From the NCBI GenBank assembly GCA_964057225.1, contig OZ059899.1, positions 17,864,501 through 17,928,500 of the forward strand: DNA of 64,000 bases, in the 5' to 3' direction. The translations under genes were made by a program, and so were the position numbers. Within the stretch, counting starts at the first letter, position 1, and every line of letters begins with the position of its first letter. The stretch is from Auanema rhodensis (Eukaryota > Nematoda > Chromadorea > Rhabditida > Rhabditidae). The notes under the pieces are model-generated. The model ran no database searches, had not been told where the DNA came from, and saw only the letters and a program-made list of their open reading frames with translations. Shown in pieces: positions 9,547 to 24,253 of this stretch.

Positions 9547-11160
9547 ATGTGCACTTGGTATGTAACTCGCTTCACGTGAAAGATAAAGAGATGCGGTTTT
9601 TAAAATTAGATTCCCCATGTCAATATTAGTCTAAAAACAATTTTTTACTGATATTGGTGCATGGTAACCATGATTTTGAAATTTACGTGAACTTTAATTT
9701 ATGCTAATTAAACGTACACGTGGTGTGCACTCGGTATGTAACTCGCTTCACGTGAAAGATAAAGAGATGCGGTTTTCAAAATTAGATTCCCCATGTCCAT
9801 ATTAGTCTAAAAACAAATTTTTATTGATATTGGTGCATGGTAACCATGATTTTGAAATTTACGTGAACTTTAATTTATGCTAATTAAACGTACACGTGAT
9901 GTGCACTTGGTATGTAACTCGCTTCACGTGAAAGATAAAGAGATGCGGTTTTTGAAATTAGATTCCCCATGTCCATATTAGTCTAAAAACAATTTTTTAC
10001 TGATATTGGTGCATGGTAACCATGATTTTGAAATTTACGTGAACTTTAATTTATGCTAATTAAACGTACACGTGGTGTGCACTCGGTATGTAACTCGCTT
10101 CACGTGAAAGATAAAGAGATGCGGTTTTCAAAATTAGATTCCCCATGTCCATATTAGTCTAAAAACAAATTTTTATTGATATTGGTGCATGGTAACCATG
10201 ACTTTGAAATTTACGTGAACTTTAATTTATGCTAATTAAACGTACACGTGGTGTGCACTCGGTATGTAACTCGCTTCACGTGAAAGATAAAGAGATGCGG
10301 TTTTTAAAATTAGATTCCTCATGTCCATATTAGTCTAAAAACAATTTTTTACTGATATTGGTGCATGGTAACCATGACTTTGAAATTTACGTGAACTTTA
10401 ATTTATGCTAATTAAACGTACACGTGGTGTGCACTCGGTATGTAACTCGCTTCACGTGAAAGATAAAGAGATGCGGTTTTCAAAATTAGATTCCCCATGT
10501 CCATATTAGTCTAAAAACAAATTTTTATTGATATTGGTGCATGGTAACCATGATTTTGAAATTTACGTGAACTTTAATTTATGCTAATTAAACGTACACG
10601 TGATGTGCACTTGGTATGTAACTCGCTTCACGTGAAAGATAAAGAGATGCGGTTTTTGAAATTAGATTCCCCATGTCCATATTAGTCTAAAAACAATTTT
10701 TTACTGATATTGGTGCATGGTAACCATGATTTTGAAATTTACGTGAACTTTAATTTATGCTAATTAAACGTACACGTGGTGTGCACTCGGTATGTAACTC
10801 GCTTCACGTGAAAGATAAAGAGATGCGGTTTTCAAAATTAGATTCCCCATGTCCATATTAGTCTAAAAACAAATTTTTATTGATATTGGTGCATGGTAAC
10901 CATGACTTTGAAATTTACGTGAACTTTAATTTATGCTAATTAAACGTACACGTGGTGTGCACTCGGTATGTAACTCGCTTCACGTGAAAGATAAAGAGAT
11001 GCGGTTTTTAAAATTAGATTCCTCATGTCCATATTAGTCTAAAAACAATTTTTTACTGATATTGGTGCATGGTAACCATGACTTTGAAATTTACGTGAAC
11101 TTTAATTTATGCTAATTAAACGTACACGTGGTGTGCACTCGGTATGTAACTCGCTTCACG

Positions 11161-13625
11161 TGTAAGATAAAGAGATGCGGTTTTCAAAATTAGATTCCCC
11201 ATGTCCATATTAGTCTAAAAACAAATTTTTATTGATATTGGTGCATGGTAACCATGATTTTGAAATTTACGTGAACTTTAATTTATGCTAATTAAACGTA
11301 CACGTGATGTGCACTTGGTATGTAACTCGCTTCACGTGAAAGATAAAGAGATGCGGTTTTTAAAATTAGATTCCCCATGTCAATATTAGTCTAAAAACAA
11401 TTTTTTACTGATATTGGTGCATGGTAACCATGATTTTGAAATTTACGTGAACTTTAATTTATGCTAATTAAACGTACACGTGGTGTGCACTCGGTATGTA
11501 ACTCGCTTCACGTGAAAGATAAAGAGATGCGGTTTTCAAAATTAGATTCCCCATGTCCATATTAGTCTAAAAACAAATTTTTATTGATATTGGTGCATGG
11601 TAACCATGATTTTGAAATTTACGTGAACTTTAATTTATGCTAATTAAACGTACACGTGATGTGCACTTGGTATGTAACTCGCTTCACGTGAAAGATAAAG
11701 AGATGCGGTTTTTGAAATTAGATTCCCCATGTCCATATTAGTCTAAAAACAATTTTTTACTGATATTGGTGCATGGTAACCATGATTTTGAAATTTACGT
11801 GAACTTTAATTTATGCTAATTAAACGTACACGTGGTGTGCACTCGGTATGTAACTCGCTTCACGTGAAAGATAAAGAGATGCGGTTTTCAAAATTAGATT
11901 CCCCATGTCCATATTAGTCTAAAAACAAATTTTTATTGATATTGGTGCATGGTAACCATGACTTTGAAATTTACGTGAACTTTAATTTATGCTAATTAAA
12001 CGTACACGTGGTGTGCACTCGGTATGTAACTCGCTTCACGTGAAAGATAAAGAGATGCGGTTTTTAAAATTAGATTCCTCATGTCCATATTAGTCTAAAA
12101 ACAATTTTTTACTGATATTGGTGCATGGTAACCATGACTTTGAAATTTACGTGAACTTTAATTTATGCTAATTAAACGTACACGTGGTGTGCACTCGGTA
12201 TGTAACTCGCTTCACGTGAAAGATAAAGAGATGCGGTTTTCAAAATTAGATTCCCCATGTCCATATTAGTCTAAAAACAAATTTTTATTGATATTGGTGC
12301 ATGGTAACCATGACTTTGAAATTTACGTGAACTTTAATTTATGCTAATTAAACGTACACGTGGTGTGCACTCGGTATGTAACTCGCTTCACGTGAAAGAT
12401 AAAGAGATGCGGTTTTTAAAATTAGATTCCTCATGTCCATATTAGTCTAAAAACAATTTTTTACTGATATTGGTGCATGGTAACCATGACTTTGAAATTT
12501 ACGTGAACTTTAATTTATGCTAATTAAACGTACACGTGGTGTGCACTCGGTATGTAACTCGCTTCACGTGTAAGATAAAGAGATGCGGTTTTCAAAATTA
12601 GATTCCCCATGTCCATATTAGTCTAAAAACAAATTTTTATTGATATTGGTGCATGGTAACCATGATTTTGAAATTTACGTGAACTTTAATTTATGCTAAT
12701 TAAACGTACACGTGATGTGCACTTGGTATGTAACTCGCTTCACGTGAAAGATAAAGAGATGCGGTTTTTAAAATTAGATTCCCCATGTCAATATTAGTCT
12801 AAAAACAATTTTTTACTGATATTGGTGCATGGTAACCATGATTTTGAAATTTACGTGAACTTTAATTTATGCTAATTAAACGTACACGTGGTGTGCACTC
12901 GGTATGTAACTCGCTTCACGTGAAAGATAAAGAGATGCGGTTTTCAAAATTAGATTCCCCATGTCCATATTAGTCTAAAAACAAATTTTTATTGATATTG
13001 GTGCATGGTAACCATGATTTTGAAATTTACGTGAACTTTAATTTATGCTAATTAAACGTACACGTGATGTGCACTTGGTATGTAACTCGCTTCACGTGAA
13101 AGATAAAGAGATGCGGTTTTTGAAATTAGATTCCCCATGTCCATATTAGTCTAAAAACAATTTTTTACTGATATTGGTGCATGGTAACCATGATTTTGAA
13201 ATTTACGTGAACTTTAATTTATGCTAATTAAACGTACACGTGGTGTGCACTCGGTATGTAACTCGCTTCACGTGAAAGATAAAGAGATGCGGTTTTCAAA
13301 ATTAGATTCCCCATGTCCATATTAGTCTAAAAACAAATTTTTATTGATATTGGTGCATGGTAACCATGACTTTGAAATTTACGTGAACTTTAATTTATGC
13401 TAATTAAACGTACACGTGGTGTGCACTCGGTATGTAACTCGCTTCACGTGAAAGATAAAGAGATGCGGTTTTTAAAATTAGATTCCTCATGTCCATATTA
13501 GTCTAAAAACAATTTTTTACTGATATTGGTGCATGGTAACCATGACTTTGAAATTTACGTGAACTTTAATTTATGCTAATTAAACGTACACGTGGTGTGC
13601 ACTCGGTATGTAACTCGCTTCACGT
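11161..13625 (+). repeat. Array 2 HOR segment with 8-monomer (1408 bp) and 6-monomer (1056 bp) periods
   Basis: The CACGTGTAAG variant sits with its TGTAAG at 11161, 12569 and 13625, intervals of 1408 and 1056 bp. The rare GTCAATATT variant is at 11381 and 12789 (also 1408 apart) and at 9621 (1760 before 11381). The segment is built of A/B dimers, so the 8-mer is four dimers and the 6-mer is three. Confidence 0.78.
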
Positions 13626-13989
13626 GTAAGATAAAGAGATGCGGTTTTCAAAATTAGATTCCCCATGTCCATATTAGTCTAAAAACAAATTTTTATTGAT
13701 ATTGGTGCATGGTAACCATGATTTTGAAATTTACGTGAACTTTAATTTATGCTCATTAAACGTACACGTGATGTGCACTTGGTATGTAACTCGCTTCACG
13801 TGAAAGATAAAGAGATGCGGTTTTTGAAATTAGATTCCCCATGTCCATATTAGTCTAAAAACAATTTTTTACTGATATTGGTGCATGGTAACCATGATTT
13901 TGAAATTTACGTGAACTTTAATTTATGCTAATTAAACGTACACGTGGTGTGCACTCGGTATGTAACTCGCTTCACGTGAAAGATAAAGA

Positions 13990-16900
13990 GATGCGGTTCT
14001 CAAAATTAGATTCCCCATGTCCATATTAGTCTAAAAACAAATTTTTATTGATATTGGTGCATGGTAACCATGACTTTGAAATTTACGTGAACTTTAATTT
14101 ATGCTACATAAATGTACACGTGATGTGCACTTGGTATGTAACTCGCTTCACGTGAAAGATAAAGAGATGCGGTTTTCAAAATTAGATTCCCCATGTCCAT
14201 ATTAGTCTAAAAACAAATTTTTATTGATATTGGTGCATGGTAACCATGACTTTGAAATTTACGTGAACTTTAATTTATGCTAATTAAACGTACACGTGGT
14301 GTGCACTCTGTATGTAACTCGCTTCACGTGAAAGATAAAGAGATGCGGTTTTCAAAATTAGATTCCCCATGTCCATATTAGTCTAAAAACAAATTTTTTT
14401 TGATATTGGTGCATGGTAACCATGATTTTGAAATTTACGTGAACTTTAATTTATGCTAATTAAACGTACACGTGATGTGCACTTGGTATGTAACTCGCTT
14501 CACGTGAAAGATAAAGAGATGCGGTTTTTGAAATTAGATTCCCCATGTCCATATTAGTCTAAAAACAATTTTTTACTGATATTGGTGCATGGTAACCATG
14601 ATTTTGAAATTTACGTGAACTTTAATTTATGCTAATTAAACGTACACGTGGTGTGCACTCGGTATGTAACTCGCTTCACGTGAAAGATAAAGAGATGCGG
14701 TTTTCAAAATTAGATTCCCCATGTCCATATTAGTCTAAAAACAAATTTTTTTTGATATTGGTGCATGGTAACCATGATTTTGAAATTTACGTGAACTTTA
14801 ATTTATGCTAATTAAACGTACACGTGGTGTGCACTCGGTATGTAACTCGCTTCACGTGAAAGATAAAGAGATGCGGTTCTCAAAATTAGATTCCCCATGT
14901 CCATATTAGTCTAAAAACAAATTTTTATTGATATTGGTGCATGGTAACCATGACTTTGAAATTTACGTGAACTTTAATTTATGCTACATAAATGTACACG
15001 TGATGTGCACTTGGTATGTAACTCGCTTCACGTGAAAGATAAAGAGATGCGGTTTTCAAAATTAGATTCCCCATGTCCATATTAGTCTAAAAACAAATTT
15101 TTATTGATATTGGTGCATGGTAACCATGACTTTGAAATTTACGTGAACTTTAATTTATGCTAATTAAACGTACACGTGGTGTGCACTCGGTATGTAACTC
15201 GCTTCACGTGAAAGATAAAGAGATGCGGTTTTCAAAATTAGATTCCCCATGTCCATATTAGTCTAAAAACAAATTTTTTTTGATATTGGTGCATGGTAAC
15301 CATGATTTTGAAATTTACGTGAACTTTAATTTATGCTAATTAAATGTACACGTGGTGTGCACTCGGTATGTAACTCGCTTCACGTGAAAGATAAAGAGAT
15401 GCGGTTTTCAAAATTAGATTCCCCATGTCCATATTAGTCTAAAAACAAATTTTTATTGATATTGGTGCATGGTAACCATGACTTTGAATTTTACGTGAAC
15501 TTTAATTTATGCTAATTAAACGTACACGTGATGTGCACTTGGTATGTAACTCGCTTCACGTGAAAGATAAAGAGATGCGGTTTTTAAAATTAGATTCCCC
15601 ATGTCCATATTAGTCTAAAAACAATTTTTTACTGATATTGGTGCATGGTAACCATGATTTTGAAATTTACGTGAACTTTAATTTATGCTAATTAAACGTA
15701 CACGTGATGTGCACTTGGTATGTAACTCGCTTCACGTGAAAGATAAAGAGATGCGGTTTTTGAAATTAGATTCCCCATGTCCATATTAGTCTAAAAACAA
15801 TTTTTTACTGATATTGGTGCATGGTAACCATGATTTTGAAATTTACGTGAACTTTAATTTATGCTAATTAAACGTACACGTGGTGTGCACTCGGTATGTA
15901 ACTCGCTTCACGTGAAAGATAAAGAGATGCGGTTTTCAAAATTAGATTCCCCATGTCCATATTAGTCTAAAAACAAATTTTTTTTGATATTGGTGCATGG
16001 TAACCATGATTTTGAAATTTACGTGAACTTTAATTTATGCTAATTAAACGTACACGTGGTGTGCACTCGGTATGTAACTCGCTTCACGTGAAAGATAAAG
16101 AGATGCGGTTCTCAAAATTAGATTCCCCATGTCCATATTAGTCTAAAAACAAATTTTTATTGATATTGGTGCATGGTAACCATGACTTTGAAATTTACGT
16201 GAACTTTAATTTATGCTACATAAATGTACACGTGATGTGCACTTGGTATGTAACTCGCTTCACGTGAAAGATAAAGAGATGCGGTTTTCAAAATTAGATT
16301 CCCCATGTCCATATTAGTCTAAAAACAAATTTTTATTGATATTGGTGCATGGTAACCATGACTTTGAAATTTACGTGAACTTTAATTTATGCTAATTAAA
16401 CGTACACGTGGTGTGCACTCGGTATGTAACTCGCTTCACGTGAAAGATAAAGAGATGCGGTTTTCAAAATTAGATTCCCCATGTCCATATTAGTCTAAAA
16501 ACAAATTTTTTTTGATATTGGTGCATGGTAACCATGATTTTGAAATTTACGTGAACTTTAATTTATGCTAATTAAATGTACACGTGGTGTGCACTCGGTA
16601 TGTAACTCGCTTCACGTGAAAGATAAAGAGATGCGGTTTTCAAAATTAGATTCCCCATGTCCATATTAGTCTAAAAACAAATTTTTATTGATATTGGTGC
16701 ATGGTAACCATGATTTTGAAATTTACGTGAACTTTAATTTATGCTAATTAAATGTACACGTGGTGTGCACTCGGTATGTAACTCGCTTCACGTGAAAGAT
16801 AAAGAGATGCGGTTTTCAAAATTAGATTCCCCATGTCCATATTAGTCTAAAAACAATTTTTTACTGATATTGGTGCATGGTAACCATGATTTTGAAATTT
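13990..16900 (+). repeat. Array 2 HOR segment marked by GCGGTTCTC and GCTACATAAATG monomers
   Basis: GGTTCT occurs at 13995, 14875 and 16107, intervals of 880 (5 monomers) and 1232 (7 monomers). Each is followed by a monomer with GCTACATAAATGTACACG in place of GCTAATTAAACGTACACG. The GAATTTTACG variant at 15486 recurs at 19358 (+3872, 22 monomers) and 21470 (+2112, 12 monomers), so parts of this segment were copied to about 19 and 21 kb. Confidence 0.75.
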
Positions 16901-19900
16901 ACGTGAACTTTAATTTATGCTAAATAAACGTACACGTGGTGTGCACTCGGTATGTAACTCGCTTCACGTGTAAGATAAAGAGATGCGGTTTTCAAAATTA
17001 GATTCCCCATGTCCATATTAGTCTAAAAACAAATTTTTATTGATATTGGTGCATGGTAACCATGATTTTGAAATTTACGTGAACTTTAATTTATGCTAAT
17101 TAAACGTACACGTGATGTGCACTTGGTATGTAACTCGCTTCACGTGAAAGATAAAGAGATGCGGTTTTTAAAATTAGATTCCCCATGTCCATATTAGTCT
17201 AAAAACAATTTTTTACTGATATTGGTGCATGGTAACCATGATTTTGAAATTTACGTGAACTTTAATTTATGCTAATTAAACGTACACGTGGTGTGCACTC
17301 GGTATGTAACTCGCTTCACGTGAAAGATAAAGAGATGCGGTTTTCAAAATTAGATTCCCCATGTACATATTAGTCTAAAAACAAATTTTTATTGATATTG
17401 GTGCATGGTAACCATGATTTTGAAATTTACGTGAACTTTAATTTATGCTAATTAAACGTACACGTGATGTGCACTTGGTATGTAACTCGCTTCACGTGAA
17501 AGATAAAGAGATGCGGTTTTTAAAATTAGATTCCCCATGTCCATATTAGTCTAAAAACAATTTTTTACTGATATTGGTGCATGGTAACCATGACTTTGAA
17601 ATTTACGTGAACTTTAATTTATGCTAATTAAACGTACACGTGGTGTGCACTCGGTATGTAACTCGCTTCACGTGAAAGATAAAGAGATGCGGTTTTTAAA
17701 ATTAGATTCCCCATGTCCATATTAGTCTAAAAACAATTTTTTACTGATATTGGTGCATGGTAACCATGATTTTGAAATTTACGTGAACTTTAATTTATGC
17801 TAATTAAACGTACACGTGATGTGCACTCGGTATGTAACTCGCTTCACGTGAAAGATAAAGAGATGCGGTTTTCAAAATTAGATTCCCCATGTACATATTA
17901 GTCTAAAAACAAATTTTTATTGATATTGGTGCATGGTAACCATGATTTTGAAATTTACGTGAACTTTAATTTATGCTAATTAAACGTACACGTGATGTGC
18001 ACTTGGTATGTAACTCGCTTCACGTGAAAGATAAAGAGATGCGGTTTTTAAAATTAGATTCCCCATGTCCATATTAGTCTAAAAACAATTTTTTACTGAT
18101 ATTGGTGCATGGTAACCATGACTTTGAAATTTACGTGAACTTTAATTTATGCTAATTAAACGTACACGTGGTGTGCACTCGGTATGTAACTCGCTTCACG
18201 TGAAAGATAAAGAGATGCGGTTTTTAAAATTAGATTCCCCATGTCCATATTAGTCTAAAAACAATTTTTTACTGATATTGGTGCATGGTAACCATGATTT
18301 TGAAATTTACGTGAACTTTAATTTATGCTAATTAAACGTACACGTGGTGTGCACTCGGTATGTAACTCGCTTCACGTGAAAGATAAAGAGATGCGGTTTT
18401 CAAAATTAGATTCCCCATGTCCATATTAGTCTAAAAACAAATTTTTATTGATATTGGTGCATGGTAACCATGACTTTGAAATTTACGTGAACTTTAATTT
18501 ATGCTAATTAAACGTACACGTGGTGTGCACTCGGTATGTAACTCGCTTCACGTGAAAGATAAAGAGATGCGGTTTTTAAAATTAGATTCCCCATGTCCAT
18601 ATTAGTCTAAGAACAATTTTTTACTGATATTGGTGCATGGTAACCATGATTTTGAAATTTACGTGAACTTTAATTTATGCTAATTAAACGTACACGTGAT
18701 GTGCACTTGGTATGTAACTCGCTTCACGTGAAAGATAAAGAGATGCGGTTTTTAAAATTAGATTCCCCATGTCCATATTAGTCTAAAAACAATTTTTTAC
18801 TGATATTGGTGCATGGTAACCATGACTTTGAAATTTACGTGAACTTTAATTTATGCTAATTAAACGTACACGTGGTATGCACTCGGTATGTAACTCGCTT
18901 CACGTGTAAGATAAAGAGATGCGGTTTTCAAAATTAGATTCCCCATGTCCATATTAGTCTAAAAACAAATTTTTATTGATATTGGTGCATGGTAACCATG
19001 ACTTTGAAATTTACGTGAACTTTAATTTATGCTAATTAAACGTACACGTGGTGTGCACTCGGTATGTAACTCGCTTCACGTGAAAGATAAAGAGATGCGG
19101 TTTTCAAAATTAGATTTCCCATGTCCATATTAGTCTAAAAACAAATTTTTTTTGATATTAGTGCATGGTAACCATGATTTTGAAATTTACGTGAACTTTA
19201 ATTTATGCTAATTAAATGTACACGTGGTGTGCACTCGGTATGTAACTCGCTTCACGTGAAAGATAAAGAGATGCGGTTTTCAAAATTAGATTCCCCATGT
19301 CCATATTAGTCTAAAAACAAATTTTTATTGATATTGGTGCATGGTAACCATGACTTTGAATTTTACGTGAACTTTAATTTATGCTAATTAAACGTACACG
19401 TGATGTGCACTTGGTATGTAACTCGCTTCACGTGAAAGATAAAGAGATGCGGTTTTTAAAATTAGATTCCCCATGTCCATATTAGTCTAAAAACAATTTT
19501 TTACTGATATTGGTGCATGGTAACCATGATTTTGAAATTTACGTGAACTTTAATTTATGCTAATTAAACGTACACGTGGTGTGCACTCGGTATGTAACTC
19601 GCTTCACGTGTAAGATAAAGAGATGCGGTTTTCAAAATTAGATTCCCCATGTCCATATTAGTCTAAAAACAAATTTTTATTGATATTGGTGCATGGTAAC
19701 CATGATTTTGAAATTTACGTGAACTTTAATTTATGCTAATTAAACGTACACGTGATGTGCACTTGGTATGTAACTCGCTTCACGTGAAAGATAAAGAGAT
19801 GCGGTTTTTAAAATTAGATTCCCCATGTCCATATTAGTCTAAAAACAATTTTTTACTGATATTGGTGCATGGTAACCATGATTTTGAAATTTACGTGAAC

Positions 19901-22231
19901 TTTAATTTATGCTAATTAAACGTACACGTGGTGTGCACTCGGTATGTAACTCGCTTCACGTGAAAGATAAAGAGATGCGGTTTTCAAAATTAGATTCCCC
20001 ATGTCCATATTAGTCTAAAAACAAATTTTTATTGATATTGGTGCATGGTAACCATGACTTTGAAATTTACGTGAACTTTAATTTATGCTAATTAAACGTA
20101 CACGTGGTGTGCACTCGGTATGTAACTCGCTTCACGTGAAAGATAAAGAGATGCGGTTTTTAAAATTAGATTCCCCATGTCCATATTAGTCTAAAAACAA
20201 TTTTTTACTGATATTGGTGCATGGTAACCATGACTTTGAAATTTACGTGAACTTTAATTTATGCTAATTAAACGTACACGTGGTGTGCACTCGGTATGTA
20301 ACTCGCTTCACGTGTAAGATAAAGAGATGCGGTTTTCAAAATTAGATTCCCCATGTCCATATTAGTCTAAAAACAAATTTTTATTGATATTGGTGCATGG
20401 TAACCATGATTTTGAAATTTACGTGAACTTTAATTTATGCTAATTAAACGTACACGTGATGTGCACTTGGTATGTAACTCGCTTCACGTGAAAGATAAAG
20501 AGATGCGGTTTTTGAAATTAGATTCCCCATGTCCATATTAGTCTAAAAACAATTTTTTACTGATATTGGTGCATGGTAACCATGATTTTGAAATTTACGT
20601 GAACTTTAATTTATGCTAATTAAACGTACACGTGGTGTGCACTCGGTATGTAACTCGCTTCACGTGAAAGATAAAGAGATGCGGTTTTCAAAATTAGATT
20701 CCCCATGTCCATATTAGTCTAAAAACAAATTTTTTTTGATATTGGTGCATGGTAACCATGATTTTGAAATTTACGTGAACTTTAATTTATGCTAATTAAA
20801 CGTACACGTGGTGTGCACTCGGTATGTAACTCGCTTCACGTGAAAGATAAAGAGATGCTGTTTTCAAAATTAGATTCCCCATGTCCATATTAGTCTAAAA
20901 ACAAATTTTTATTGATATTGGTGCACGGTAACCATGACTTTGAAATTTACGTGAACTTTAATTTATGCTACATAAATGTACACGTGATGTGCACTTGGTA
21001 TGTAACTCGCTTCACGTGAAAGATAAAGAGATGCGGTTTTCAAAATTAGATTCCCCATGTCCATATTAGTCTAAAAACAAATTTTTATTGATATTGGTGC
21101 ATGGTAACCATGACTTTGAAATTTACGTGAACTTTAATTTATGCTAATTAAACGTACACGTGGTGTGCACTCGGTATGTAACTCGCTTCACGTGAAAGAT
21201 AAAGAGATGCGGTTTCCAAAATTAGATTCCCCATGTCCATATTAGTCTAAAAACAAATTTTTTTTGATATTGGTGCATGGTAACCATGATTTTGAAATTT
21301 ACGTGAACTTTAATTTATGCTAATTAAATGTACACGTGGTGTGCACTCGGTATGTAACTCGCTTCACGTGAAAGATAAAGAGATGCGGTTTTCAAAATTA
21401 GATTCCCCATGTCCATATTAGTCTAAAAACAAATTTTTATTGATATTGGTGCATGGTAACCATGACTTTGAATTTTACGTGAACTTTAATTTATGCTAAT
21501 TAAACGTACACGTGATGTGCACTTGGTATGTAACTCGCTTCACGTGAAAGATAAAGAGATGCGGTTTTTAAAATTAGATTCCCCATGTCCATATTAGTCT
21601 AAAAACAATTTTTTACTGATATTGGTGCATGGTAACCATGATTTTGAAATTTACGTGAACTTTAATTTATGCTAATTAAACGTACACGTGATGTGCACTT
21701 GGTATGTAACTCGCTTCACGTGAAAGATAAAGAGATGCGGTTTTTTAAATTAGATTCCCCATGTCCATATTAGTCTAAAAACAATTTTTTACTGATATTG
21801 GTGCATGGTAACCATGACTTTGAAATTTACGTGAACTTTAATTTATGCTAATTAAACGTACACGTGGTGTGCACTCGGTATGTAACTCGCTTCACGTGTA
21901 AGATAAAGAGATGCGGTTTTCAAAATTAGATTCCCCATGTCCATATTAGTCTAAAAACAAATTTTTATTGATATTGGTGCATGGTAACCATGATTTTGAA
22001 ATTTACGTGAACTTTAATTTATGCTAATTAAACGTACACGTGATGTGCACTTGGTATGTAACTCGCTTCACGTGAAAGATAAAGAGATGCGGTTTTCAAA
22101 ATTAGATTCCCCATGTCCATATTAGTCTAAAAACAAATTTTTATTGATATTGGTGCATGGTAACCATGACTTTGAAATTTACGTGAACTTTAATTTATGC
22201 TAATTAAACGTACACGTGATGTGCACTTGGT
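16900..22231 (+). repeat. Array 2 dimeric segment with scattered copies of neighbouring HORs
   Basis: The segment is mostly A/B dimers. It includes monomers with the ATGTACATATT variant (near 17360 and 17890; also the first monomer of the array, and near 24007) and a second appearance of the GCTACATAAATG monomer near 20969. All monomers are 176 bp. I see no unique sequence or inversion. Confidence 0.75.
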
Positions 22232-22362
22232 ATGTAACTCGCTTCACGTGAAAGATAAAGAGATGCGGTTTTTATTGATATTGGTGCATGGTAACCATGA
22301 CTTTGAAATTTACGTGAACTTTAATTTATGCTAATTAAACGTACACGTGGTGTGCACTCGGT
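22232..22362 (+). repeat. 131-bp monomer with internal 45-bp deletion, copy 1
   Basis: GCGG is followed directly by TTTTTATTGATATTGG. In a full monomer these are separated by 45 more bases, between a TTTTT run after GCGG and the TTTTT run before ATTG. Deletion between the two T-runs by slippage or microhomology would produce exactly this product. Confidence 0.92.
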
Positions 22363-24122
22363 ATGTAACTCGCTTCACGTGAAAGATAAAGAGATGCGGT
22401 TTTCAAAATTAGATTCCCCATGTCCATATTAGTCTAAAAACAAATTTTTATTGATATTGGTGCATGGTAACCATGATTTTGAAATTTACGTGAACTTTAA
22501 TTTATGCTAATTAAACGTACACGTGATGTGCACTTGGTATGTAACTCGCTTCACGTGAAAGATAAAGAGATGCGGTATTCAAAATTAGATTCCCCATGTC
22601 CATATTAGTCTAAAAACAATTTTTTACTGATATTGGTGCATGGTAACCATGACTTTGAAATTTACGTGAACTTTAATTTATGCTAATTAAACGTACACGT
22701 GGTGTGCACTCGGTATGTAACTCGCTTCACGTGAAAGATAAAGAGATGCGGTTTTTAAAATTAGATTCCCCATGTCCATATTAGTCTAAAAACAATTTTT
22801 TACTGATATTGGTGCATGGTAACCATGATTTTGAAATTTACGTGAACTTTAATTTATGCTAATTAAACGTACACGTGGTGTGCACTCGGTATGTAACTCG
22901 CTTCACGTGAAAGATAAAGAGATGCGGTTTTCAAAATTAGATTCCCCATGTCCATATTAGTCTAAAAACAAATTTTTATTGATATTGGTGCATGGTAACC
23001 ATGACTTTGAAATTTACGTGAACTTTAATTTATGCTAATTAAACGTACACGTGGTGTGCACTCGGTATGTAACTCGCTTCACGTGAAAGATAAAGAGATG
23101 CGGTTTTTAAAATTAGATTCCCCATGTCCATATTAGTCTAAAAACAATTTTTTACTGATATTGGTGAATGGTAACCATGATTTTGAAATTTACGTGAACT
23201 TTAATTTATGCTAATTAAACGTACACGTGATGTGCACTTGGTATGTAACTCGCTTCACGTGAAAGATAAAGAGATGCGGTTTTTAAAATTAGATTCCCCA
23301 TGTCCATATTAGTCTAAAAACAATTTTTTACTGATATTGGTGCATGGTAACCATGACTTTGAAATTTACGTGAACTTTAATTTATGCTAATTAAACGTAC
23401 ACGTGGTATGCACTCGGTATGTAACTCGCTTCACGTGTAAGATAAAGAGATGCGGTTTTTACAATTAGATTCCCCATGTCCATATTAGTCTAAAAACAAT
23501 TTCTTACTGATATTGGTGCATGGTAACCATGACTTTGAAATTTACGTGAACTTTAATTTATGCTAATTAAACGTACACGTGGTGTGCACTCGGTATGTAA
23601 CTCGCTTCACGTGTAAGATAAAGAGATGCGGTTTTCAAAATTAGATTTCCCATGTCCATATTAGTCTAAAAACAAATTTTTATTGATATTGGTGCATGGT
23701 AACCATGATTTTGAAATTTACGTGAACTTTAATTTATGCTAATTAAACGTACACGTGATGTGCACTTGGTATGTAACTCGCTTCACGTGAAAGATAAAGA
23801 GATGCGGTTTTTAAAATTAGATTCCCCATGTCCATATTAGTCTAAAAACAAATTTTTATTGATATTGGTGCATGGTAACCATGATTTTGAAATTTACGTG
23901 AACTTTAATTTATGCTAATTAAACGTACACGTGGTGTGCACTCGGTATGTAACTCGCTTCACGTGAAAGATAAAGAGATGCGGTTTTCAAAATTAGATTC
24001 CCCATGTACATATTAGTCTAAAAACAAATTTTTATTGATATTGGTGCATGGTAACCATGATTTTGAAATTTACGTGAACTTTAATTTATGCTAATTAAAC
24101 GTACACGTGATGTGCACTTGGT

Positions 24123-24253
24123 ATGTAACTCGCTTCACGTGAAAGATAAAGAGATGCGGTTTTTATTGATATTGGTGCATGGTAACCATGATTTTGAAAT
24201 TTACGTGAACTTTAATTTATGCTAATTAAACGTACACGTGATGTGCACTTGGT
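24123..24253 (+). repeat. 131-bp monomer with internal 45-bp deletion, copy 2
   Basis: It has the same deletion breakpoints as the copy at 22232, located 1891 bp (11 x 176 - 45) downstream. Identical ends favour spread of one original deletion by HOR amplification over independent events. Confidence 0.92.

Larger units (their letters stand above)
9384..9735 (+). repeat. Representative 352-bp A/B dimer of array 2
   Basis: The first two monomers show the alternating types. Type A (9384-9559) has GGTTTTCAAAATT, CAAATTTTTATTG and GATGTGCACTTGG. Type B (9560-9735) has GGTTTTTAAAATT, CAATTTTTTACTG and GGTGTGCACTCGG. The alternation repeats for many units through about 24 kb, so the unit of homogenisation there is the dimer. 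Mixed types (A body with B tail) already occur from about 10.1 kb and become common further right. Confidence 0.88.
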
